DNA of 64,000 nucleotides from Pandoraea norimbergensis. Lineage in GTDB: Bacteria > Pseudomonadota > Gammaproteobacteria > Burkholderiales > Burkholderiaceae. Both the position numbers and the translations under genes were made by a program. Where the stretch lies: contig NZ_CP013480.3 of assembly GCF_001465545.3 (NCBI RefSeq), positions 5,332,001 to 5,396,000 of the forward strand. Direction: 5' to 3'. This document shows positions 1 to 8,148 of this stretch, piece after piece. The notes below the pieces were generated by a model. The model was given only the letters and a program-made list of their open reading frames with translations. It made no database searches and was not told the DNA's origin. Within the stretch, counting starts at the first letter, position 1. Every line of letters starts with the position of its first letter.

Positions 1-336
1 CGTAACTGGTTTCCGGCGCCCATGCTCGATGGCGACGATCCGGCGGTCGTACCGTTTCGCGAAACGCTGCTCGCGACCAACCGCCACGGGCTGGCCGGCT
101 CGTGGGCGGCTGTCCAGCAGACAGACCTCCGGCGCGATATCGCCGCCATCACTCGCCCGACACTCGTGATCTGCGGCGAATACGACACGGTGACCTCCTC
201 CGCGCTCGGGGAAGCTATCGCGAACACGATTCCCGGCGCCCGCCTGCAAGTGTTCCCTGCGGTGCATTTGTCTAACGTGGAATTTCCCGAGCCGTTCTCG
301 AAAGCGATCATCGCGTTTCTCATGCCGCCGCAATGA
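1..336 (+). CDS. Alpha/beta hydrolase, 3-oxoadipate enol-lactonase-like (3' part)
   Basis: The reading frame is open at the first base, so the start lies outside the window; about 111 C-terminal residues are present. The fragment carries the last part of an alpha/beta-hydrolase fold: a segment ending in LVICGEYD (the Asp of the triad is in EYD) and near the C-terminus AVHLSNVE, whose His fits the catalytic base. The HLSN(V/I)E signature is typical of PcaD-type enol-lactonases, which hydrolyse 3-oxoadipate enol-lactone in the beta-ketoadipate pathway; that precise substrate is inferred because the nucleophile elbow is not visible. It reads toward the DUF3348 operon, separated by 230 bp in which I see no gene or convincing terminator. 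Confidence 0.7.
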   Translation, partial: RNWFPAPMLDGDDPAVVPFRETLLATNRHGLAGSWAAVQQTDLRRDIAAITRPTLVICGEYDTVTSSALGEAIANTIPGARLQVFPAVHLSNVEFPEPFSKAIIAFLMPPQ

Positions 337-566
337 CACGGATCGCGTGCCGCACCACGGGTTTCGGTGTGCGCCGGACCCGTTACTCCCCGTCCTCGGC
401 ACGCCGCCAGTCAGCACCCACTCTCCTTTCACCACCGACCGTTGTGCGCGATAGATGCCGCGTCACGAGCGTGTCATGAACGTTGCCGGCACGGGCGGCG
501 AACCTCAACCCGGGGGTGCCGGGGGCCGCGCAGTGTAAACTGCTGGGTTTTTGACCCCCCAGTGGA

Positions 567-1373
567 ATGGTGCAAGTGCCCCGGCGTCCTGTAATCAGCG
601 CCCCGACACTCATACGCTCGCTGGCCCGTCTGAGCACGTTCACGCCGCCTGAGGCCGCGCCGTCGCTCTCGGACCGCATGAGTGAGTGGCTGGGCTGGAC
701 CGACGCCATCGCCCTGTCGTCGGCTCTCAAAGCCTCCTCGCCGGCCGAAACGCCCGGCGGGCGTACGGCCGCCCCGGCTTCGGCCAGCGGCAGCCGGGAG
801 TTGACACGCGTACGCACGGACCTCGCCGCCGCCATCGCCCGCGATTGCGGTCTGGCCACCGCCCCCGGCGGGCAAATTCGGGCAATGAGCGCCGCCGAGC
901 GTCAGCGGGCCGCCTCGTTTGCCGAGTTTCCCGCTTATCGGCAGCGCTACGCCACGTCGCAACAGACCATGGACACGGCCATCGGCGCGCTGCGCACCCG
1001 CATGCGCGCACAACTGGCGTTGATGTCGCCAGACGCCGCCCGTCTGGCCAGTGTCGATGCCGTCATGGAGCGCGTGCTGGGCGCCCGCGAGCGCACCTTG
1101 CTCGCCAGTGTGCCGAACCTGCTCGAAGGCCATTTCGTGAAGTTGCGCGATACCGAACAGGCCGCGTTGGCCGCACCGCGCGTGTCCGGTGCCCCGCCGC
1201 TCGCCCCGGCAGGCACGTGGCTCGACACTTTCCACCGGGACATGCAGAGCATCCTGCTCGCAGAACTCGATATCCGCCTTCAACCGCTTGAAGGGCTGCT
1301 CGCCGCCCAGCTCGCGATTGAACCCGGCGAAAACGTTAGTGAACCCGGACAACATGAATCGTTACCTCGTTGA
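567..1373 (+). CDS. DUF3348 family protein, first gene of motor-like operon
   Basis: A 268-residue soluble protein without signal peptide or membrane segment, matching the DUF3348 family by its motif pattern (early PTLIRSLARL segment, then the YRQRYATSQQTMDTAI region near residue 130, predicted mostly helical). The biochemical role is unknown. Residues 57-75 are Ala/Pro/Gly-rich and probably a linker. The next gene (DUF802) starts inside its last codons (20 bp overlap), and two further genes also overlap, so all four are likely co-translated. Start: ATG at 567, with only a weak purine stretch upstream; a GTG immediately follows, so the exact start is uncertain by a few codons. The operon setting beside an ExbB/MotA-like protein suggests a cytoplasmic accessory of that membrane complex (inference). 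Confidence 0.75.
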   Translation: MVQVPRRPVISAPTLIRSLARLSTFTPPEAAPSLSDRMSEWLGWTDAIALSSALKASSPAETPGGRTAAPASASGSRELTRVRTDLAAAIARDCGLATAPGGQIRAMSAAERQRAASFAEFPAYRQRYATSQQTMDTAIGALRTRMRAQLALMSPDAARLASVDAVMERVLGARERTLLASVPNLLEGHFVKLRDTEQAALAAPRVSGAPPLAPAGTWLDTFHRDMQSILLAELDIRLQPLEGLLAAQLAIEPGENVSEPGQHESLPR

Positions 1374-4300
1374 TCTCGTCGCCTTTGTCGCCGGACTGGC
1401 CGTTGTCGGCTGGATCGCCATCGGCTATGCCGGCACCAACACCCTCGCGCTGGCCGTCACACTGGTCATCGCCGCCGTCTATCTGTTCGGTGCGCTTGAA
1501 CTCAAACGCTTTCATCAGTCTTCCAACGCGCTCGCGAAGGCGGTTGGCGAACTGAATACGCCCCCGGCGTCACTGCCGTCATGGCTCGACACGCTGCCCG
1601 CCGGCCTGCGCACCGCCGTGCGCCTGCGCGTGGAAGGCGAGCGCGTCGGCCTGCCCGGCCCGGCACTCACGCCCTATCTCGTCGGCTTGCTCGTGCTGCT
1701 CGGCATGCTCGGCACGTTCCTCGGCATGGCGGCAACGCTGCGCGGCACCGGTATCGCCCTCGAAGGCGCGACCGACCTGCAAGCCATTCGTGCGTCGCTC
1801 GCCTCGCCGGTCAAGGGCCTCGGCTTTGCCTTCGGCACCTCGGTCGCCGGTGTCGCGACGTCGGCCATGCTCGGCCTGCTCGCCGCACTCGCCCGCAAAC
1901 AGCGCGCGCAAGTGGTGCAGTCGCTCGACGCGCGCATTGTCACCACGCTGCGCGGCTTCTCGCAGCAACATCAGCGCGAAACCACACTGCAACTGCTTCA
2001 GCAGCAAGCCGCTGTAATGCCCGCGCTGGTCGACCGTCTGCAAGACATGATGGCGGCCATGGAGCGCCAGAGTCAGGGCCTCGGCGAACGCCTCGTGGCG
2101 AATCAGGATGCCTTGCACGCGCGCACGGATGCCTCGTATGCGCAGCTCACAAACGCGATGCAGCAGTATCTGAAAGACAGCGTGACGACCACGGCCAGCG
2201 CCGCCGGTGCCGCCATTCGCCCCGAAGTCGAAGCGACGATGGCCAGTCTGGCGCGCGAGACCGCGTCGTGGCACCAGACGGTGTCGTCCGCCATGCAAGA
2301 CCGCATGGACGGTCTTTCCGAGCGCTTCGAAGCAACGACCTCGCGCGTGGCGAATGTCTGGAAGGATTCGCTGGACGCGCAGTTGCGCACCAACGAGTCG
2401 CTCGCGATCGATCTGCGCGGTGCACTCGGTGAGTTCGCGCAGACGTTCGAGACACGCTCGGCGCGCCTCGTCGACGACGTTGCCACCCGGCTCGAAAGCG
2501 CGACCGGTCAGGTGAGCACGGCACACGCCGGTGTGGCGCAAACGTGGGAAGCCTCGCTCGCCGCACAGCAACGCACCAGCGATGCGCTCGCGAAGGAACT
2601 CGGCGCGACGCTCACGCAGTTCGCACAAACGTTCGAAACGCGCTCTGCGGGGCTGCTGGCCGATGTGACCACGCGCCTCGATAACGCCACTGGCAGCATC
2701 GCCACTGCGCAGACGACTGTCGCGCAGGCTTGGGAACAAGCGCTTGCGCAGCAGCAAAGCTCGCACAACGCGTTGACGCAGGATCTCGGCACGGCGCTGG
2801 AACGATTCGCACAAACCTTTGAAGCGCGTTCGAGCGCGTTGCTCGGCGACGTGGCGGCCAAGCTCGACGCGACGAGTGGCAACGTGACCGGCGCGCACGA
2901 GCGTGTGGCGCAGGTGTGGGATCAGGCACTGACGCAACAACGTCTGTCGCACGACACGATGACGCAGGAACTCGGTGCCGCGTTGGAGCGCTTCGCGCAG
3001 ACGTTCGACGCACGCTCGAATGCGCTGATCAGCGACGTGGCCGTGAAGCTCGATACGACCAGCGGCAATGTGTCCGGTGCGCACGAGCGTGTGGCGCAAG
3101 TGTGGGATCAGGCATTGACACAACAACGTCTCTCGCACGACACGATGACGCAGGCGCTCGGTGCCGCGCTGGAACGCTTCGCTCAGACGTTCGACGCGCG
3201 TTCGAATGCGTTGATCAGCGACGTGGCCGCAAAGTTCGACACGACAAGCGGTAACGTGTCTGGCGCTCACGAGCGTGTTGCGCAAGTGTGGAACGAATCG
3301 CTGGCGCTGCAAAAGGCCGCCAACGCGTCGCTGGCTGCCGATCTCGGCGCCGCATTGAGCCGCTTCACGGAAACATTCGAGCAACGCTCGGCGCATCTGG
3401 TGGACGGTGTGAGCACGCGCACGGAAGGCGCAATGCAAAGCGTTGCCGACACGGCGGCGGTGGTTTCCGGCGAGTGGAAGCAGGCCATCACTGCGCAGCA
3501 ACAGGCCAACGACTCGCTCACGAAAGACCTCGCCGCCGCACTCGCGCGCTTTGCCGACACCTTCGACACGCGCTCGACGCAACTGCTGCAAGGTGTCTCG
3601 ACGCAGATGGACGCCGCGTCGGCCAACGTCGCACACGCCTGGCGCGAAGCCATCGCCGAACACGCTCGCGTGAGCGAACAACTGGCAGGCGGCAACCAGC
3701 AACTCGTTGCCGCGACGACGACGGCCTTCACCGAACACAGCGCGTCGCTGCTCGATGCTCTGAACGCCGCCAACGCCGCGCATCACGACGCCACCGCCGA
3801 GCGCGAGACGCAACGCTTGTCGGCATGGACCGAAACGCTCGAAGGCACGCTCGCGACACTGCGCGAACAATGGCAGCAGATGGGCGCACAAACGGCCGAT
3901 CAGCAACAGACCATCTGCGAGACGCTCAGCCGCACCGCGCTCGAAATGTCGGAACAATCGCGCAACAACGCGAGCGACACCATCGCCGAGATTTCGCGCC
4001 TGATGCAGACCGCCGCCGAAGCGCCGAAGGCTGCCGCCGAAATCATCGCCGAACTGCGCCAGAAGCTCTCGGACAGCATGGTGCGCGACAACGCCATGCT
4101 GGAAGAACGCTCGCGTCTGCTCGACACACTCGGCACGCTGCTCGACACGGTCCGCCATGCGGGCAACGAACAACGCGCGGCGGTCGACGATCTCGTCACC
4201 ACGTCGGCGCAGTTGCTCGAACGTGCCAGCGCAAATCTGGGCGACACCATCGCCGCCCAGACCGAGAAACTGGCCGCCGCATCGGCGCAGGTCACCGGCA

Positions 4301-4566
4301 GCGCCGTGGAAGTGGCGAGCCTTGGCGACACGTTCGGCGCTGCCGTGCAGGCCTTCGGCGAATCGAACACGCAACTGCTCGACCATCTGCAACGCATTGA
4401 GGCGGCACTCGACAAGTCGATGGCCCGCAGCGACGAACAACTCGGCTACTACGTCGCGCAAGCGCGCGAAGTGGTGGAGCTGAGCGTGATGTCGCAAAAG
4501 CAGATTCTCGAAAACCTGCAACAGCTCGGCGCTGCCCGCGCACAACCGGGTAGCGCGGCAGCATGA
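1354..4566 (+). CDS. DUF802 repeat protein with MotA/TolQ/ExbB-like membrane domain (ZorA-like)
   Basis: A 1070-residue protein. The start is set at the ATG at 1354, where a hydrophobic N-terminus begins; a longer frame upstream would simply shadow DUF3348. Two membrane segments lie at about residues 5-26 and 29-47, and two more at about 107-127 and 154-180. Segment 3 reads LLGMLGTFLGMAATL and segment 4 has GLGFAFGTSVAG, closely resembling the paired pore helices of ExbB/TolQ/MotA/ZorA proton-channel subunits. After residue 190 the protein is almost wholly helical, with seven 62-residue repeats (about residues 332-765) and further Ala/Gln/Glu-rich helix to the end. A MotA-type pore with a very long cytoplasmic tail is the architecture of ZorA from Zorya defence systems. 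The stop overlaps the next start (ATGA), pairing it with the MotB-like gene. The Pfam name DUF802 covers the repeats; the motor reading is my inference. Confidence 0.8.
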   Translation: MNRYLVDLVAFVAGLAVVGWIAIGYAGTNTLALAVTLVIAAVYLFGALELKRFHQSSNALAKAVGELNTPPASLPSWLDTLPAGLRTAVRLRVEGERVGLPGPALTPYLVGLLVLLGMLGTFLGMAATLRGTGIALEGATDLQAIRASLASPVKGLGFAFGTSVAGVATSAMLGLLAALARKQRAQVVQSLDARIVTTLRGFSQQHQRETTLQLLQQQAAVMPALVDRLQDMMAAMERQSQGLGERLVANQDALHARTDASYAQLTNAMQQYLKDSVTTTASAAGAAIRPEVEATMASLARETASWHQTVSSAMQDRMDGLSERFEATTSRVANVWKDSLDAQLRTNESLAIDLRGALGEFAQTFETRSARLVDDVATRLESATGQVSTAHAGVAQTWEASLAAQQRTSDALAKELGATLTQFAQTFETRSAGLLADVTTRLDNATGSIATAQTTVAQAWEQALAQQQSSHNALTQDLGTALERFAQTFEARSSALLGDVAAKLDATSGNVTGAHERVAQVWDQALTQQRLSHDTMTQELGAALERFAQTFDARSNALISDVAVKLDTTSGNVSGAHERVAQVWDQALTQQRLSHDTMTQALGAALERFAQTFDARSNALISDVAAKFDTTSGNVSGAHERVAQVWNESLALQKAANASLAADLGAALSRFTETFEQRSAHLVDGVSTRTEGAMQSVADTAAVVSGEWKQAITAQQQANDSLTKDLAAALARFADTFDTRSTQLLQGVSTQMDAASANVAHAWREAIAEHARVSEQLAGGNQQLVAATTTAFTEHSASLLDALNAANAAHHDATAERETQRLSAWTETLEGTLATLREQWQQMGAQTADQQQTICETLSRTALEMSEQSRNNASDTIAEISRLMQTAAEAPKAAAEIIAELRQKLSDSMVRDNAMLEERSRLLDTLGTLLDTVRHAGNEQRAAVDDLVTTSAQLLERASANLGDTIAAQTEKLAAASAQVTGSAVEVASLGDTFGAAVQAFGESNTQLLDHLQRIEAALDKSMARSDEQLGYYVAQAREVVELSVMSQKQILENLQQLGAARAQPGSAAA
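2347..3648 (+). repeat. Seven in-frame 186-bp (62-residue) tandem repeats in DUF802 gene
   Basis: Units begin at 2347, 2533, 2719, 2905, 3091, 3277 and 3463, each opening with a codon for Val (VAxxW in most units) and containing FAQTF.(A/T)RS near the middle. The spacing is exactly 186 bp. Units starting at 2905 and 3091 are nearly identical in DNA, while outer units have diverged, so the array probably grew by recent duplication of central units. Confidence 0.9.
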
Positions 4567-5255
4567 GCCACGACTTCGACTCCGAGATGGCCGACGGCGA
4601 CGTTGGCGCCGCCGCACCGGCGTGGGCCGTGTTCGGCGATCTGATGTCGGTGATGCTCGGCGCGTTCGTGCTGATCATGCTCGGTGTGATCGGCGTGCAG
4701 CTCGAACTGTCGGCCAAGCTGGAGCGAGAGGTGAAGGAGCGTCAGGCCGAAACGCAACGCCGCGAGACGCTGGAGAAAGCGCTCGCCGGGCCGCTGGCAG
4801 GTGGACGCGTCACGATCGTGAACGGCCGCATCGGTATCAGCGGCAACGTGCTCTTCGCGCTGAATTCGGATCAGTTGCAGCCGCAGGGCCGCGAAGTGCT
4901 GCGCAGTCTCGCCGCGCCGCTCGCCGCCTACCTGAAGGTGAGCGACGAGATTCTGATGGTCAGCGGCTTCACCGACGACCAGCAAGTGCGTGAGACGAAC
5001 CGGCGCTTTGCCGATAACTGGGAGTTGTCCGCGCAACGGGCACTCACCGTCACGCGCGAATTGATCGCGGCAGGTATTCCCCCGTCGTCGGTGTTCTCGG
5101 CCGCGTTCGGGGCAGAGCAGCCCGTGACGTCGAATGGCGACGAGGCTGGCCGCGCCAAGAACCGCCGTGTGGAAATTGCACCGATGCCGCGCAGTAGTGC
5201 GGGGAATGCGGGGAATGCGAGCAATGCCAGCAAGGCCGGGAAGACAAATGGCTGA
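4563..5255 (+). CDS. OmpA/MotB-like stator protein (ZorB-like)
   Basis: A 230-residue inner-membrane protein with a short cytoplasmic N-terminus, one transmembrane helix (about residues 21-44) and a periplasmic OmpA-type peptidoglycan-binding domain (about 80-210, including NRRFADNWELSAQRA and the C-terminal AKNRRVEI motif). The helix begins WAVFGDLMSVMLGAF. Asp26 occupies the place of the ion-carrying Asp in MotB, ExbD, TolR and ZorB, with the flanking pattern W-x-x-F/Y-x-D-[LF]-M. ATGA overlap with the DUF802 gene indicates coupled translation, as expected for subunits of one complex. The C-terminal tail is a low-complexity Ser/Ala/Asn/Gly run encoded by short repeats at 5198-5233. Role: probable peptidoglycan-anchored stator coupling ion flow to movement of the DUF802 subunit (inference from family logic). 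Confidence 0.85.
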   Translation: MSHDFDSEMADGDVGAAAPAWAVFGDLMSVMLGAFVLIMLGVIGVQLELSAKLEREVKERQAETQRRETLEKALAGPLAGGRVTIVNGRIGISGNVLFALNSDQLQPQGREVLRSLAAPLAAYLKVSDEILMVSGFTDDQQVRETNRRFADNWELSAQRALTVTRELIAAGIPPSSVFSAAFGAEQPVTSNGDEAGRAKNRRVEIAPMPRSSAGNAGNASNASKAGKTNG

Positions 5256-6114
5256 CGCTGATACCGCCGATTCGGCGGGCACCGCCGACACCGCCGATCA
5301 ATCGGTCTGGCAGACGCAGCTCGACCTCTGGCGGGCGCAACAAGCCGACAAACGCGACCCAGTTCGCTTTCACCTCATTGAAGCGCTGGCGCGGCGATCA
5401 GCGACCTATACGGGCGAAGCAAGGCGCGTGCTGGACGCGCGCCTGCAAACGCTCGTCGACGCGTTCTCGAAGGCGTTGACGGGCGGTGCAGCACCGGACG
5501 CCGAAGGCAGCGCTGCCACGGTGCCGGAAGGCGGGGTTGCTGCCGCATCGTCTTCTCTGTCGCCCCCGTCGCCCCCGTCGCCATTGTCGCCATTGTCGCC
5601 ATTGTCTGCCCTGATCGCCGACATGACGCAACGCGTCGGCGAGCGGCCCGCACGGTCGGTAGCGTCCAGCAAGCGCCCCGCGAACACGACACCCGCTGCG
5701 CGTCCGGCTAGTCCCGCTTCCTTCGTCGCGCCGTCCGCCACGGCTCCCGCTCCCGCCACGCTCCCGGCCGCTCCGCCTGCCCCGCCGAGCGTCATCGCGA
5801 CGGACGACAGCTTTGAAGACATGGACGTGCTGGAGTATTTCCGCGAGACGTGGTCGAAGCTCAGCACCGACGGCAATCTGCGACAGTCGCTGGCGCAGGT
5901 GCCGGAGAATGCCGGGCCGCTGAATTCCAGCCATCTCGTGCATCGCGCGCTCTCGCTCATGCATGACGTGTCGCCCGACTATCTGCGCCACTTTCTGCGC
6001 CATGCCGACGCCCTCTCGTGGCTCGAAGACATGGACAGCGCCGGCGCAATGCGCAACAAGAGCGCGGCGCGTGTCGCAGCGTCGGCCAAGCCCTCACGGG
6101 CGAAGGCGCGTTGA
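5248..6114 (+). CDS. DUF2894 family protein, last gene of motor-like operon
   Basis: A 288-residue soluble protein; the ATG at 5248 overlaps the OmpA-like stop by 8 bp. The N-terminal part (residues 17-75, with WQTQLDLWRAQQADKRDP) and the C-terminal part (about 190-275, VLEYFRETWSKLSTDGNLR and the HALS..HDVSPDYLRHF region) match the DUF2894 family. Between them lies a Ser/Pro and then Ala/Pro-rich linker encoded partly by 9-bp tandem repeats. The C-terminus is basic. No catalytic motif is visible. DUF2894 with DUF3348 and DUF802 forms a recurring neighbourhood in Burkholderiaceae (family knowledge), so it is probably a dedicated component or effector of the complex, but its activity is unknown. 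Confidence 0.75.
   Translation: MADADTADSAGTADTADQSVWQTQLDLWRAQQADKRDPVRFHLIEALARRSATYTGEARRVLDARLQTLVDAFSKALTGGAAPDAEGSAATVPEGGVAAASSSLSPPSPPSPLSPLSPLSALIADMTQRVGERPARSVASSKRPANTTPAARPASPASFVAPSATAPAPATLPAAPPAPPSVIATDDSFEDMDVLEYFRETWSKLSTDGNLRQSLAQVPENAGPLNSSHLVHRALSLMHDVSPDYLRHFLRHADALSWLEDMDSAGAMRNKSAARVAASAKPSRAKAR
5560..5604 (+). repeat. Five 9-bp tandem units in DUF2894 linker
   Basis: Two units of TCGCCCCCG are followed by three of TCGCCATTG. They encode Ser-Pro-Pro and Ser-Pro-Leu triplets in the linker. The 9-bp period keeps the frame, so copy-number change would only alter linker length. Confidence 0.85.
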
Positions 6115-6305
6115 GCGGCCCCGGGGGCCAACTTGCCAGTCAAGGCCGTTCCGGGCGATAATCGCGCTCGTTCCCGCCGCCAAGGCGCGGGAAAATCCTT
6201 TGAAAAATCATCGTGTTGGGCGCCAGCGCAGGCTTCACTGCTAAGCGCGCCGCCCGCCGCAGCACTTCCTCGACAAGCCGTCGCCCCCGACGGCTTTCTG
6301 CTTCC

Positions 6306-7115
6306 ATGACGAACCACGCCAACCACGGACAACCGCCGGCTGACGACGCGCAACCGGCCCACGACGACGACGCCGACCTCGACGCGCCGAACACCTCTGA
6401 CGCGCAAGACGATGAAGCCCAGGTCGGCCCGGACGGCGTTGCGCACCCGCGCCGTATCCGCAGCTTCGTGCGCCGTGCCGGTCGCAGCTCGGAAGCGCAA
6501 AAGCGCGCGTTCGATACGCTCGGCCCGAAGTTCCTCGTGCCCTACGCGCCCGAAACGCTCGACTGGCCGGCCGCCTTCGAGCGCCCGAACGCTCCGCGCA
6601 TTCTCGAAATCGGTTTCGGCATGGGCGACGGCACCGCGCATATCGCCAACGTGCGTCCTGACGACGATTTTCTCGGCGTGGAAGTGCACGAGCCGGGCGT
6701 GGGCGCACTGCTCAAGCTCATCGGGACCACCCCGCTGTCGAACGTGCGCATCATCCAGCACGACGCCGTGGAAGTGGTTCAGCACATGCTGCCGGAGGCG
6801 TCGCTCGACGGTGTTCACGTGTTCTTCCCAGACCCGTGGCACAAGAAACGCCACCACAAGCGCCGCCTGCTCCAGCCGCCGTTCGTCGCACTGCTCGCTT
6901 CGCGCCTGAAACCGGGCGGCTATCTGCACTGCGCGACCGACTGGCAGGAATACGCCGAGCAGATGCTCGAAGTGCTGGGCGCCGAGCCGACGCTCGAGAA
7001 CACCGCCGCCGACTATGCACCGCGTCCCGACTACCGTCCGGTGACGAAGTTCGAGAATCGCGGCCTGCGCCTCGGTCACGGCGTGTGGGATCTGGTCTTC
7101 AAAAAGCGCGGCTGA
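6306..7115 (+). CDS. trmB: tRNA (guanine-N7)-methyltransferase
   Basis: A 269-residue TrmB/YggH protein that places m7G at tRNA position 46 using SAM. The family core starts around residue 40 ([10 protein letters not shown]). The SAM-binding loop [12 protein letters not shown] is followed by [12 protein letters not shown] and the hallmark [16 protein letters not shown], then the C-terminal TKFENRG motif. The first 35 residues are an Asp/Ala/His-rich extension. The start is placed at the ATG at 6306 because the upstream frame is Arg/Ser-rich and unlike coding sequence. It is followed by a strong bidirectional terminator. Confidence 0.95.
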   Translation: MTNHANHGQPPADDAQPAHDDDADLDAPNTSDAQDDEAQVGPDGVAHPRRIRSFVRRAGRSSEAQKRAFDTLGPKFLVPYAPETLDWPAAFERPNAPRILEIGFGMGDGTAHIANVRPDDDFLGVEVHEPGVGALLKLIGTTPLSNVRIIQHDAVEVVQHMLPEASLDGVHVFFPDPWHKKRHHKRRLLQPPFVALLASRLKPGGYLHCATDWQEYAEQMLEVLGAEPTLENTAADYAPRPDYRPVTKFENRGLRLGHGVWDLVFKKRG

Positions 7116-7144
7116 ACGGCGCGATTGAAAGGCTGAGGCATACG

Positions 7145-7173
7145 AAAAAGGGCACCGCGAGGTGCCCTTTTTT
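7145..7173. terminator. Bidirectional terminator between trmB and uppP
   Basis: A 7-bp GC stem (GGGCACC, 7150-7156, pairing with 7161-7167) with GCGA loop is flanked by five A on the left and six T on the right. It can end both convergent transcripts. Confidence 0.9.
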
Positions 7174-7194
7174 CATTGCGTCAATCCGTGATGC

Positions 7195-8037
7195 TTAGTC
7201 TGCCCAGACCACCAGCCCGCTGTAACCGGTCGCCAGCACCACCAGACCGAACACGATGCGGTACCACGCGAACGCCGTGAAGTCGTGCGACGCGATGTAG
7301 CGCAGCAGCCAGCGCACGCAAATGAACGCGCTGATGAACGCCGCCACAAACCCCACGCCGAACAGGCTGAAGTCGTCCACCGACAGCGTGGCACGCGCTT
7401 TGTACAGTTCGTAGATGGTTGCGCCGAACAGAATCGGAATCGCGAGGAAGAACGAGAACTCGGTCGCCACCTTGCGCTCCAGCCCGAACATCATCCCGCC
7501 GATGATCGTGGCCCCCGAGCGCGACGTGCCGGGCACGAGCGCGAGGCACTGTGCGAAGCCGACCTTCAGCGCGTCGGCCACCGACAGATCGTCGATGGAA
7601 TTCACACGCGGCAATTGGCCCGCTTCGACATTGCGGCGGTTATGACGCTCGACCAGCAGAATGATCACGCCACCCACGATGAACGCGGTGGCCACCACCG
7701 TCGGATTGAACAGCATCGCCTTGATGTGCTTGCCGAGCAGCAGCCCCAGCACGATGGCCGGCAGGCAGGCGACGATCACGTTGATGGCGAAGCGGCGCGA
7801 GGTGGCATCGCTGCCCAGCCCGGCCATGACGCGCGCAATCTTCGCGCGAAACTCCCAGCACACAGCCAGAATCGCGCCGAACTGAATCATGATCTCGAAG
7901 ACCTTGCCTTTGTCGTCGTTAAAGTTGAGCAGACTACCGGCCAGAATCAGGTGACCGGTCGATGAGATCGGGAGGAATTCGGTCAGACCTTCGACCACAC
8001 CGAGAATGATCGCCTTAAGCGCCAGCAACAAGTCCAT
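7195..8037 (-). CDS. uppP: Undecaprenyl-diphosphatase UppP (BacA)
   Basis: A 280-residue polytopic membrane enzyme that dephosphorylates undecaprenyl diphosphate so the lipid carrier can be reused in peptidoglycan and glycan synthesis; it also confers intrinsic bacitracin tolerance. Both family motifs are present: [15 protein letters not shown] at the N-terminus (Glu16, Glu20, Ser25-Ser26 and His29 are active-site positions) and PGTSRSGAT in the middle, with the conserved Arg. AGGAAA lies about 8 nt before the ATG. It functionally links to the undecaprenyl-phosphate glycosyltransferases at 23.6-25.9 kb. Confidence 0.96.
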   Translation of the reverse strand: MDLLLALKAIILGVVEGLTEFLPISSTGHLILAGSLLNFNDDKGKVFEIMIQFGAILAVCWEFRAKIARVMAGLGSDATSRRFAINVIVACLPAIVLGLLLGKHIKAMLFNPTVVATAFIVGGVIILLVERHNRRNVEAGQLPRVNSIDDLSVADALKVGFAQCLALVPGTSRSGATIIGGMMFGLERKVATEFSFFLAIPILFGATIYELYKARATLSVDDFSLFGVGFVAAFISAFICVRWLLRYIASHDFTAFAWYRIVFGLVVLATGYSGLVVWAD

Positions 8038-8148
8038 GCAATGGTTTCCTGAGAAGTCTTGAAATCGGAAAAAGAGGTTTTACGCGGAAAAAATTAGGTG
8101 AGCCGTAGGGCGCTTAACGGCTTAACGCCGAGGCTTGGCCGCGCGGGA

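Noticed and set aside
2347..3648. Regular direct repeats as a CRISPR array
   Set aside because: The units are 186 bp, contiguous and in frame inside a gene, with no unique spacers.
1579..4617. A 1012-codon open frame on the minus strand opposite DUF802
   Set aside because: It is the antisense mirror of a GC-rich coding repeat; the composition is Arg/His/Leu-rich, it has no domain, and the plus strand carries coherent membrane and coiled-coil features.
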